Source: Strongylocentrotus purpuratus
Taxonomy: Eukaryota > Echinodermata > Echinoidea > Camarodonta > Strongylocentrotidae
Length of the DNA: 64,000 nt
NCBI RefSeq assembly: GCF_000002235.5
Contig: NW_022145601.1
Span: 3,345,563 to 3,409,562 of the forward strand
Direction: 5' to 3'
Below the pieces are notes generated by a model. That model saw only the letters and a list, made by a program, of their open reading frames with translations, was not told the origin of the DNA and made no database searches. Below, one piece after another: positions 1 to 12,500 of this stretch (position 1 is its first letter; each line of letters opens with the position of its first letter). The position numbers and the translations under genes were made by a program.

Positions 1-49
1 GGAAAGAATAAAACAGTCTATAAGGCCCTTTAGGGTATATCAGTTCTAT

Positions 50-300
50 GGAGGTGTCATGGTATAGTGGTTCATTCACTCGACTCTCAATCCGAGGGTA
101 GGAGGTTCAAATCCCAGCCCAGCACTAACATCCTTTGGTGATCCACTTTTAGCCATGCACTTTCCATTTGTAAATGCGTACCTGGCAACTGCTTGGGTTA
201 TAATAATTGCAGGCCCTCACGAAGAACAGCATTGATGCTGGTGAGGCTTCCCTATTTGTGTAAAGTAATGGAGAGTAATGCTGATTTGAAAACCTTTTTT
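50..300 (+). repeat. tRNA-derived SINE, plus strand
   Basis: A tRNA-like head is visible at about 50-126, with an A-box-like TGGTATAGTGG near 60-70 and a B-box GGTTCAAATCC at 104-114. An unrelated body follows and ends in a T/A-rich tail near 290-310. This head-body-tail order is typical of a SINE transcribed by RNA polymerase III. The head does not fold into a full tRNA cloverleaf by eye, so it is not called a functional tRNA gene. Confidence 0.65.
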
Positions 301-1139
301 TTTTATAAAAAGAGCACATCGAATGAGGCTACCTACTAGGCTTTGTTTTTATACTGTCGCTGAAATAGACCAATCAAGAGTCACATATTTATGCATATAA
401 TTGAAATATTATTCTTTGAATATTTATTGTGTTTTCTTTCCATGAGAATGATGATCAATCATGATGTTGAAATGGGATTGATAGGTCTTGTATTTAATTA
501 AAATCTTTTTCAAGCATACTGTAAACTGTTATTTTCGCGCGATTTTTTTTTTTTCGCGCCGAGTAACCCCAAAACATATTCGCTGGTTCTTAATTTGTGT
601 TGCACCAAATTCAGCCCATTCAGAACACGCATAAGAAGTCATGTTCATATTTTCGCAGGTTCTAAAATTCGCGGAGAGCGACTTCAGCGCGAAATTAGTG
701 AAAATGTATGTACCGCAAATATTTCTGCGTTTGCAGTATAGTCATCAACATATTATTCCTCTCAATACACTTGTATATAGATATTGATTACCTGTATAGG
801 TTTTCATCTATTTTTTCAGCTTTGTCAAAGATTCAAAATGTCTTTCAACTTTTAAAGAGGGTATTTGATACTCATTATTTTGTACACTGTATTTGTGTGT
901 TAAATGCAAAGAAATTGAAATATTTCGTTCATGATGTATAGCTCTACATATGTGAATTAAAAAGGTATAAAAGAGTTCACAACAGTGTTTTATTGTGTGT
1001 TTGTAAAGTAACACTGTTTAGAGAAAAAAATTGTCATCACAGTGCAGAAGAGTATATTGATCATAGTTAATCAAATTATCATTAATTATTACATGCCTAA
1101 AGGATGTAATTACTCATTTGTACTGAAATGATGAACATA

Positions 1140-1191
<52 letters not shown>

Positions 1192-2571
1192 GTTGGCAGA
1201 TACAGAGACTTTAGTCTTTCATAATTGTTTGTATGTACCTCTTTGAAAGGTGATTAATATCAAGTTTCACGTTTGTGATATTCATGTATTTGAAGAAAAT
1301 AAAGATTTTACACGAAATAATAATAATAATATTTAATTTTTATATAGCGCTTTACAAATATACTATTACCACAGTGCGTATAAAGAAATACACACTTTGA
1401 AAAATATCTTCCAAATTATAATTTCATGATATGTTCATGATTTTTGTCTCACTTAATCATTGGGGAGAAGAATTCTTCCGCTACAACGGAAAGGAAAGTT
1501 CCAGTAAAAGTTTTACAAGTACATAATTGCAAATTAAAAATGTCTTTGTATTATTTAATTGATATGTGTTAAAATAGGAAGAAATATGCCATTTTGTTGC
1601 CTGCGAGACTTGTACTTTTTCCAATGGAAAAATTGATACCCATGATAAAGTTTGGCCTACCAAACTGAAATTCATAAGTTTGTTTTCAAGAATTTTGTGA
1701 ATCCTATCAAATACACATATTTTGATTTTCAAATAAATAACATTTTGCTAGAAGTTATGTACTGTATAGTATCGTCAAGTAGGACTACCATGCATGTATT
1801 TCCATATAATTGGGCCTAAAGTAAAGTCGATAAATCTTGCTATAAAGGGCAGAGGGTTGCAAACTTATTGCCAATGAAATTTGAATATTTTTGTCATACT
1901 CGTCTTTTTAGCATTGTCCATGTGGGTGTGTGCTAAATACGTATCTGTTACCTAATGGTTATAATGAAATGTAAGGTTGGACCAAAAATGATAACAAAGA
2001 AGGGTTTTTGATTCGCCGTAAATACATGCATTTTTAATATTTATTTAATCATTGTTGCATCCAATAGTGTTAAAACATAAATTCGATAACAACAAAAACT
2101 TTGTCAAATAGAAAAGTGAACACAACATGAAATATATCTTAATTACCATACTTAAATTATTGATTTCAGTTTCAATGTGAATATCGTATATTTAAATAAC
2201 TAAGTACAAAAATTAAGTACATATAAAGTCAATATTGACATTTTACAACGTATAATCAGATCGTTTAATATAAAGAACTGCCATGATAATTGAAGATTGT
2301 ACCTAAAGGTATACAATACTCCCCAACTACAGATGTGGTGATTAAAAAAAAAGCCAGAACTGCCTTCATGATGATGTATTTTCTAATACGCTATAAATAT
2401 TTAGTGATGCTAGAGTGATTCAAGATGTCGTTCAACTCCTCATAAATTCATATTCCAATGCAAGAAAATGTTCAAAATATTGAAAAGTAAAGAGCAAGGA
2501 TAATTTTAAAAAAGACATAATTTTCTACATGGCTTTTGTTTTATCCCTTTTTTATGCTGATGATTTGAGAA
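301..2571. other. AT-rich noncoding stretch
   Basis: No convincing exon was found on either strand; the open frames are short and of AT-rich composition. Recognisable pieces are a CG-rich patch at 530-690 with several TTCGCG motifs, a (TA)n run at 1142-1188, and an ATAATAATAAT plus TATATAGCGCTTTACAAA piece at 1313-1370 that resembles the 3' end of the SINEs elsewhere in the window. Confidence 0.5.
1142..1188. repeat. (TA)n microsatellite
   Basis: A simple TA dinucleotide run of about 20 units. Confidence 0.95.
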
Positions 2572-2572
2572 T

Positions 2573-2620
<48 letters not shown>

Positions 2621-2955
2621 GAGGGGAGGAGAGGGAGGGATAGGGAGAGAGTGTTAGTGATTGAGTGCCTGTGTGTGTGTAAGATAGAGAGGGAGAGAGA
2701 GAGCAAGGAGCTTATACGAGGGTGAGAGAAAAGTGATGGGAGCAAGAGGGAAAATAGAAAGATTGAGGTGAGGTGAGGAGCAGGTGGGTGGGAGGAGAGT
2801 GTTCGGATGAGGAAGGGGGTATGAGAGGAGAAGAGGGGAATAGACCAGATGAGAGAAAGAGAGGAGAGGGAGATAGAGAAGGAATGAACGAGGGGAAGAG
2901 GGAACAAGAAGAGAGTAGGAGGGCAAGAACACTGAGAGGGAAAGAACAAGAGTAA
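2572..2955 (+). repeat. (GA)n and long polypurine tract
   Basis: A perfect GA run (about 2573-2613) grades into almost 350 bases made nearly only of A and G on the plus strand, broken by short GT runs near 2665-2680. The complement is polypyrimidine. Several overlapping minus-strand open frames rich in Ser, Leu and Pro arise only from this composition. Confidence 0.9.
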
Positions 2956-5728
2956 AGGAGAGGCATTACGGTAATAACTAAAATGATGGAATGGAGAGAA
3001 GGGGGAGGGGGTGCATGGCCTTAATAAATTAGTGGAATGGTGACGGATACACATCAACTTATTCAGTATAACAATTACTTCCAAATTATATACATGGCAT
3101 GTTAGAATAATAATTTGCAGCATCTTTATTTAAAACTGAAAATACAAACAGGTTTTTCACATTCAAATCAACAGAAAAACAATTAGCAAGTAATATTCGT
3201 ACATATGTGTAAGAGAATCTTGTCATAACTGATAGGATGTGAGATGATTTTAGAATAAACTGCACTAAGTTTGACTTTCGATTTCTGGCATCTTTATATG
3301 CCACTTTTTGCTAGGCTACCTTTATATCTAATTGCTTTTGAAGCTACTGATAAGTATACACCAACATAATTATACAATAAGAAAATGTATCAAACATAAT
3401 AAATTAGCTGCCAGGTTGAAATATACTGCATACAATTACATGTAAATATAAGATACTGATATACATGTACATGCACTGGACTTTCATCTTAGAAAATGCC
3501 AATTTCAAACATTTCTCCACATACACACATTTAAGTAGTCATAATAACACATTGAAGTAGTCATAATAACTTCATACTCTATGATATAATTTCTATGTAT
3601 TTGCATTTCGAATGCGCTTGAATCAGACCTTTCAGGTAAAAACATAATACAATGTATAAAAACGATTATAAGTAAATATTGGCAAAACAAGAATATCGAG
3701 AGGTGTATTTTCTATAAAGTGAATACCTGGTACCGTACCATTACTTACAGAGGCACATGGTTTTATCAAAAGATGAAAGACAGTTTCTGTTAGAATACAA
3801 AAATACTGAATACAGCTTTCACAGAAAATTTTATCTACCGGTTTTAAACAAAAACTGTTATAAAGTGTTTTGATTAAGAAAATGTTGAATTTTATTCAAA
3901 AATTCTGAATACAAAAACCGGTATATGCCCTTCATAACTAGAATATTGAGCAATATATTCTCTACATATAGCTATAATGTGAATACTATTACTAACAGGG
4001 CACATGGTTCTTGGTACTTAGTTGGGTAATCCTTTTGGCAGCTCACTCAGAAAATGAAAGACAGCATATGCTTGAATACAGCTATCACAGAAAATATTAT
4101 CTACGGTATTTTTTAAAAACAATTATGATATAAGGTGTTTTGTTTAAAGAAAGAAAATGTTGAATTTCATTAAAAAATTCTTTGAAAATACTTGCCGATT
4201 TGGCATTTAAAAGATAACTTTTTTTCTCAATATAAATAGTGCAACTACATGTAAACTATAATAGATATACATACACACTTTTATATTACCTGTACTTGTT
4301 TCTCTCTCCTCTACAAAAGAAACAACTACATAATCATATAACTGTTACCAAAAACACCTATTCACCCTAAAATATAAAAATGTTTTCACTATATTTTGTA
4401 CCATAGACCTGTATAAAAAAAACCTGCTTCTGTACGGGACGGACCATCTTCAAGCCAGCGTAGAAGTATGTGTATATAATGTAAATGGTTTTAGTCGGAA
4501 GTGAGAAAATGCACAGTATGAGTTTATAAAAGAATACCAGTAAGTAAATAATCTAAATATTATCTAACTACATTTAATAATAGGTCAATACAAGTTCCAA
4601 CATGAATACCTAGAATAATGCATAGAAATGTATGCTTTCATTTTTTCATTACAATGCAAACAAAGCCAGTAGCATACAATTATTTAGAATAAGTACATAC
4701 AAGACAATGAATTAACTTGCTGTAAGCTGTAAAGAAATAACTGTATGCAAAATGTCAGATTCTAAATTTATGACAACATACACTGTGCATAACAATAGTA
4801 ACTACTAACTTCAAAGATATTTGTCAGTTGAAGATATATGTATCGATGGCAGGCAAGCATAATTTCTTCCTTGGCAAAATAAAGGCAATGATATCATTTT
4901 CTTGCTTTGCAATCACATGAAAAACATATTCAATCATTTTCTTCTAGTTTTTAAATAAAAAGCTTGAGATTGTGTCTAACTGAAGCTTTTTAAAATAGCC
5001 AAATTCATGCTGAATTATCAACATATACTGTACATGTATAATCGTATAATTTATCATATAACAGAAGGATTTAGAAAATGTATAACAAAAAATCAGTAGA
5101 AAATTAGTACAGTACACATACAAATAGTACTACACTGTATACATCAGAGAGGTAAACAGTGCAAATGAATTTTCAACTAGTGTATCAAATAGAACATGAA
5201 TCTTTAACCGTATCTAGCAGTGTGAAGGTTAAGTTAAATTTGTTTGAAAGAAAGACTGAAATTGCAAAGGTATGAAAAATAAATTTCTTACAAGTAATTC
5301 AAAATATATACCGGTATATATTACAATACAGTGTGTTACAAAAAACCTTGCACTGCTATTATAATTATTAGGCTAGTGAAGGTTTACAAAAATGGAGCTG
5401 TTGATATATTTCAGTATATTTTTTGCATGATTTCAATCTTGGAATGTCACCAGTACTATAGTATGAAACAAACGTATCGGCAGTTAGATAACCAGACTAT
5501 ACATGGCGAAATTGTGAATGATTTTGAACAAAAATGCTGACTTAAGTATCATCTAGAATTCTTTATGTCTTTTCTAAAAAAAGCAAGGTGAATTTAGACT
5601 GATAGTTATTACAATACAGTGTGTTACCAAAATAAAAAACTAAAAACACTTGCAGTGCTGTTTTATCAGGCAAGTGAAGGTTCACACAAATGGAGCTGTT
5701 GATATATATATATATTTTTTTTCAAATG
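2956..5728. other. Noncoding stretch with two local direct duplications
   Basis: No gene was seen. Two diverged direct duplications are visible. About 3740-3925 resembles about 4000-4200, sharing GAATACAGCT, TCACAGAAAAT and AAAATGTTGAATTT in the same order. About 5321-5412 resembles 5607-5712, sharing TTACAATACAGTGTGTTAC and AATGGAGCTGTTGATATAT. The stretch lies downstream of the gene 1 stop codon on the minus strand and could include distal 3' UTR. Confidence 0.55.
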
Positions 5729-6240
5729 TCATGTAAATGTACATCTACAATTCCATTTTTTAATGAATTTTATTTTTGAGCAAAATTTACATTTGCTAGC
5801 ATTCTTTTTCCACTTCTGAACACCAGCTACATGTTTTTGGTGCACCCTGTAGTAGAGTTGAACGATTACAAAAAAAAAAATATTGGCAGCATTAAAAAAA
5901 AAATATATAAATGATTTGTATATCCCTCGAGAGACAAATGCCAGTAAATGGTGGGAGCAAACAGTGGCATGAATGGCCTGCCATATTGCAGTCCAACTTA
6001 AAGTGGATCTGTCTTTGTGAAACACTCCCCTGGTCTCCATTTTCTCCTCCATTACAAAAGAAATCAGTGACGTGATGAGGCTTAAACCCATGATGACCTA
6101 CACAACCACTGCCACGGGATCAAACCATTCTATCGCCACACCTCATGAACGAAATGAGTACACACATTAGCAGCTCAGTAGGTGAGGGATTGCAGCACTT
6201 TGCTCTTGGAGCATATGACAGTCCAAGTTTGCTCGAGCGA
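5729..6240 (-). other. Probable 3' UTR of gene 1
   Basis: The sequence directly follows the gene 1 stop codon on the minus strand. A TTTATT at 5769-5774 reads AATAAA on the transcript strand and is a candidate polyadenylation signal about 470 bases after the stop. A 120-codon minus-strand frame lies here but has no recognisable domain and starts after the stop of gene 1, so it is not called as a gene. Confidence 0.4.
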
Positions 6241-6527
6241 TTACCGGAGGAACTTGCGAACCATTTCATGAGCGACATCAGCGTTGTGACTCTTACGAAG
6301 GGCTGTGTCTAACCTGTCATATGTAAATTCTTTTCCTTGTATTTCTCTTATTTTCACAAGCATTTTGAAAACAAGTTCCGAGCCATTGTAATGTTGACCC
6401 TTCAGCTCATACTTGTAGTTTTCTACCTCTGTCTCCTTGAGTCCAAGTTCCCTGCATAACTTGTCCAATTTAGTCAGCTTCAATTTATCTGCCACATATT
6501 CTACACACTTCTCATTCACCATTTGAT
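6241..6527 (-). CDS. Gene 1 exon 7: death domain and stop
   Basis: The last coding exon starts after CATTTTAG and ends with TAA at 6243-6241. Its 95 residues form an all-helical pattern typical of a death domain, with LTKLDKLCRELGLKETEVE in the second and third helix region and YDRLDTALRK before the end. Death domains recruit adaptors such as FADD or TRADD by homotypic contact. The domain runs to the very C-terminus, as in several TNFRs. Confidence 0.85.
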
Positions 6528-9500
6528 CTAAAATGAAGGGAAAAAAAGTAAGGAGAATTAATGGCACATAACAAATTAGATGGAATATAACAGCAATATT
6601 TTTGGCGCAAAACCGGAACATGCTCTTAAGACGGCACACCGGATGCAATTTATCACCAATTCTGAAAATGTAAACAGAATCTATAAATATAAAGATATCT
6701 AATGTTTCTGTTCTCATGGAAACTTTATGTGTATTTTGTTTTTAAACTCAAGAATGTAGATATAGCAAGAAACAGGTTTATTTAACGATATTTCACAAGC
6801 ACTGTATGAAAAAGTCCAAATCATTTGTAGGAATACCAAAAAAGTGCAACTATTGGTGCATAAGACGTAATTAACCTTCATTGAACAGAACCACAAAGAT
6901 AGTATTTTCTACCTACCCTTGTTTCGTAATAACGGCTGTGTCTGTTGAACAGGTTGGTCATCATGACTTTTCCTCCTCTGCTTCTTGAAGAATTGAGAGG
7001 GCCTCAACTTCAGAAATCTCAATACCCTATTATCACTGACTGGCGTGTCTTCAGCTGCAGGGGTAGCGTTTCCGTCATTTTTATCGTCAACAGTTGCCCC
7101 TGGCTCGGTCAACCTCTGCAGGACATCTTCATCAGTTTCTGCAATTGGTGTATTTTTGTCTAACTCATTGTTGGCTTCTGTTGCTTCTTGTTCTTCTAGC
7201 CATTCTTCTTGATCAGCCATAGGGGCCGACGAGCGCAAGGTTCGAGGATTGTCCTCATGATCCCTACGTGCAGTATTATCTAACGGTGCATCAGTCACTA
7301 CGTTGGGGCCTATTGCATCTGTTTCTTGCAATGTTTCTGGGACCTTTTCTGCATCACCATGCACGTCATTGTCTAACGGTGTCATGTTGGTAGAAGATAC
7401 ATTCCCATCTGTTCTACTTGGTGGCAAAGCAGATGATCCTGGGACCTTTTCTGCTGGCCAATGTAAATCATCAGTTGGAGATTGGTGGGAAGGATCATTA
7501 TCTTGACCGTGGTGATTTCTGGGGTCATCTTGATCCCCTGGATTGGGATCGCGGGAGACATGACCATCACGAACAACGTCGCCCATCTGCAAGCTCTCAC
7601 CGTCTCCACTTTCTCTTGCCCTCTGTGGGTCTTTCAAGTTATGCACATCTGCAGTGGTGATAGTGGATGGCTGAATATTTTCATTTTCCAGATGAAGATC
7701 ATCACTGGCTCTCCTATTGCCTGGCGGAGGAATTCCAGAACCATGAAGAACGTCTTCATCTCTTAAATGTCTCCCCTCTTCAGTGCCTTCATGCTTCTGA
7801 AATTTAGTCCTATCTCCCGGCTGTAAGCTCTCAATGTCAATCGATGGTTTTTTGCCAGAGCGATCTGATATAATTTTATGGAAAGACACCCGTTGCTTTC
7901 TTTTCGCATCTTTTTTTGTGTGAGTCCTTGAGTCCTTAACAACATTTCGGGGAAGAAGGGATCTTAAACTATCCAATCCTCTACTCCACAGATCTCTTTC
8001 ATCTTCTGGGCAATCCACAACTACATTTTGTTTACTCCCCTCTGCTGCTGGTGGCCCTTCATCATCACCCAACAATCTTTCTGGCTCAAGACCACTATTC
8101 CCCTCTGCTGCTGGAGACCCTGCATCATCACCCAATGATCCGTCAAACTCTAGACCACTATTTGACCCCCTCACGTTTGGAACAGGGCTAGAGTTACTCT
8201 GCGATGCCAGTCTCTGAGCCAAATCTGTGGAGTGCAATGAACAGAAAGTTGAAATCATTAAACTACGAATTGGTAACTCAGTGACATATTGTCTGTTAAG
8301 AACATCTACAGGTGTACTACATGTATTTGCTCCGTACTAAAAAACATAAAGGAACAGGTCTATTTATGTAGCGCAGTTTCTATAATGAATATACTCTACT
8401 GCGCTTTTAAAATACAAAGTATCATTTTACTACCCTGGCTGTAGCTGAGCCACCATATTAATTAAGGCGCTAAAGCATTCAAGGAATTCCTTCCTACAGG
8501 GTACCCATTTACTTCACCTGGGTGGAGAGTGGCAAATGTAGATTAATGTCTCGGCAGAGGAGATTGGTTCCACAGCAGGACTTGAACTGCAAACTATGTG
8601 GAGGTCTCGTGGAGTAGTGGATAAATCACTACTGGTTTATCCACTTCTCCTTTAATTTCCCTTTAAAGGGATTGGGTAACTTTGTCTCAGATCCTTAAAA
8701 CAAAATCCTGGATTTAGCTCATGCTGCAATCATAATTATAAACCTTTAGGTCAGTCAGGAACCCCATGACTTTTACAAGCCGATCGCCTGTCTGATTATC
8801 AAGATATTTATGATTGGAAATCCAAATCAAATTTTGTGTTTTCCTAATTGTTTTCATAACACTACAGTCTATTGGGGAAAACGAGTTTGGTAAAACTGGT
8901 CACTCAAAGATTTTTAATTTTTTGAGGAACTTCTTGATCATTTTGAAGCGCAATGTTTTTAGGGCTTCAATATTACACCATATCACAGACACTGATAACA
9001 CGTAGGGCCGTGCATCTCAGATTTAGCATTGTTAAACGATGCCTTTCAACAACTTACACTCACTTGTTAAAAAACTCATACCACAGACATATGAATGGAA
9101 CCAAAACCCAAGCCCTGTTTCATAAAACTTTTTACCTATATTCAAATGTCACATGCATCCCCATTACAAAGTTGCTCATTGCCAATCAAATCCAACAATT
9201 TCTGTAGCTTACAACAAGTATTGGAAATTTTTAGTTTGCTGACAGGGTTCATCTAATTGGTGATGCATGTAACTAGAATAGAATCATTCTTTCTTCACAA
9301 TCAGTAGAAAATTAACCAGCTTCACTATGACATACTGTAGGTCTGAGGAAACTTGCAGCACAGCAAGTGAAAGCTTTAATATCAAACAGGTCATTTTTCT
9401 ACATACTGTGAAGAAAGAACAAATATTTCATGTAACTTGTTAATGAAAAGAAAATTTTATGAAATGGGGCCCAGACCAACAATTAAGGCAAACAATTGAA

Positions 9501-12500
9501 TTACCACAAATGGCAAATATTTTGTAAGTTATCAGTCGGTTCGGAGTTGGTTTAGTGGTGTGGCTGTGGTATTACACTCAAGAAAATATGATTTTATTAA
9601 AATTTGGAAGAATGTACCAAATTTACTTCACTTACCGCTATTTCTCCTCTGTTCATTTTCTAATTTATTACAGGTTTTCCAGAGCAGAATAAATAGAATG
9701 CTGGCGACAATACATGCAATGAAAGCAAATACCAAAATCCCTATAGAAGTTTGTGATGTCCCTACATAAGAAAAAAGAAAAACCAAACACTGAAATTACC
9801 AACTGATAATACATGAAATGAAGAAAAAATAATCAATTTACATACAAAATCATAAATTATGTACAAGTAATAATAATAATAATACACAATATACAGTATC
9901 TCTAAGCGCATCATAAGTCTGACTAAAAAAAATATTTACCAAAACTTATAATAAACACACAACTTATACATCTGTTCTTTATTCAATAAATCATGCATAC
10001 AGCATATAATAATAAAAATAAGAGTGAGATCAAACATACATAAGGTCAAATATAGGATCAAACATAAGATCGAACAAACAAGAAATAAGACGGTGTGCAC
10101 CTCTTAATGTGAAGTTTTGGTATTGGTTGAATTTTATACGAGCATATAATTGTAATTCATCCAGCATCATGAACGTTTTTATGGGGCAATCAATGAAAGA
10201 GCTTTCATGGGCATACGTACATCGGAAATTATCTTTTTATTACAAGAGGGGAAAAGGGAAACTAAAGGAACAGGCGAAGCAAACAATAATGGCCTTTGCT
10301 GAAGGAGAACAAAAAAACTAATAAATAAAAAATAAAAATACAAGGAAATGCATAGCTGTAGTTAGTTTCACAGTGCAAGTAGATGTCATAAGAATATCAA
10401 GATTGATGTAGTGTAGAGTAGGCTGTAGAGCTAGCTAACATAAAAGAAAGCATAGTGTTTCAAGAATACACACCAATATGATTACCAAATTAGAACGTAG
10501 CAAATGACATCACTTTTTTAAGATTAGATACTTTTGAATTACATCCATACATGTAGGTACATTACCTCTGTTTAAACTTGTGCCTGGTTCCAGGGCAGAG
10601 ATGTTTTGAGTTGTTGAGATCGTTGGAAATTGAGTATAAAATGGTCCCTTCCTGGTAGTTTGCGGAGTGGACGCAGTAGTAGTAGCATCTGGTACCCTAG
10701 GGGTACTTTCATCTATAATCTGAGTTGTAAGACTTGGCACTGGGGCATCAGTGGTCGGTGTCGGGGTGGTAGTAGGGACAGGGTCCGGTGGTATAATGCT
10801 CTCACAGTCTGTGTCCGTTTCATCGGTGCATGGCTGCTTGATCTGTTCGTTGGGACCACACTCGGAGCACGGGTGACATTGGGTGCACCTGTTATAATAC
10901 TTCTGGTAGAACTTTTGGGGACACGGGTCACACCTGAGCAAACATTAAAAGATGGTACAATTAGCTCATGAATACAGGTCTCGTTGTATTTTGGTTTTGA
11001 AATGTATTGTTTCTTAGCTTGAGTTTCATGAGATGTTGTTCCTCTTATCATAATGTTGGCATGATTCAGGGAATTATGATATTTGTATTAACTCTGTTGG
11101 TTACCCAAACTATGATTCTCATTTTTCTGTTAAATGAACTTGGTAGAAACACAAAATAATGATATAATTCATATTGTATATTTCTTTGTGTGAATTTAAT
11201 GAAAATAAAAAAAATGATCCTTCACGTTAACATTCAAAAATAATTTGAAATGCAACGTGGCAATTCATGTACATGTATATTACATGTACAATGATTAAAT
11301 TGATGCATGCTAACCGCAATCGATAAGGGTTTTATTAATCATCTCCACTCCACCATTCTATTCATACATTCTGTATGTGTCAGTGAATCATATGAATGGA
11401 ATGTGATCTTTGGAAGCGAGCACGTACATTGTGTACATGTAGCACAAATAATACAATCAACCTACGATAAGCAGGGCAAGGAGACGACTCAAGGCCATTA
11501 GATTTCAATAGTGCGCTGAGTCAATGGCTTACATATTCAGAGTACTGGCAGTTGAATTCATTGTTCCTTTCATACAAATAACAACTACATGTTCATGTAA
11601 ATGTGTACATATAATTCCCTCATATTGACAATGTTTTATCAAAATCATTTTATCATTTTGTTGTGTGAAGCTCGTCCATATTCACAAACCTGTACATGTA
11701 CATTACATCTTTGTAAACAAGCTTGTTAAATTAATTCATTGAAAGAACTACATGTATTGAACATCTGTACAGTTTTTTAAGTACAGGTAAATTGAAGATA
11801 ATGAACATGAATAAATTGTGTGAATGATTTTGTTTGTTTTTCTGTCTACAATGCACTTAGAATGATCAATTTACTACTATGGCCCACATGGAGGATAACT
11901 TGGTATTTTAAATGTCCCTGCCCAGGAAAAGAAAATGGCAAAGGTGTCAACTTGTCTTTTGTTACATCGACCTTTAGTCCCTTTAGTCAGAGTACAAATA
12001 TTTGTCAAACTTGCAATAATGTGAATTATCCAACATGTATTTCAAATACAGCATACATGAAAAATCAGAGATTGATGAAAGGTTAAACTATATAGGGTAA
12101 GCATCAATATGAAAGTTACAAGTATAAAAATGTTTTAAAGTAAAAATGTCAGATAACTCTTCTATTTCAAGATAAACAGAGTGATGAAAGATTTTTTTTC
12201 TTCTTCATGAAACCTCAACACAGTTGAATGACGGCCAATTGTGCACAAACTGTACATGAACCACACGTTCACACATTTTAAATTTTCTTAGCCTCAATCA
12301 GAATGTTTTAAAACTTCCAACAACCTGATTCTACTCATTGTCTGCTTTCGCTCAATTCAACTTCAACTTGTTAAATGTACAAAACTAGGATTACCATGTG
12401 ATTCAATAATGTACATCTCAAAGTGTCTACATCTACATCTTAAAGTGTGACCATTACAGTTCAGAAATTATAGAGTGTTTTTGAAGCTTTTGGTAGGTAG

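Noticed and set aside
2506..3123. 205-codon minus-strand frame rich in Ser, Leu and Pro
   Set aside because: It is a product of the polypurine/polypyrimidine tract; overlapping frames are open too and no domain is visible.
5729..6091. 120-codon minus-strand frame after gene 1
   Set aside because: It is located in the probable 3' UTR, has no domain, and ends in low-complexity Phe/Lys-rich sequence.
8225..8258. Independent start of the 449-codon frame at 8258
   Set aside because: The first eleven codons are intron; a CACTCCACAG acceptor at 8225 and the phase match with the membrane exon show it is an internal exon.
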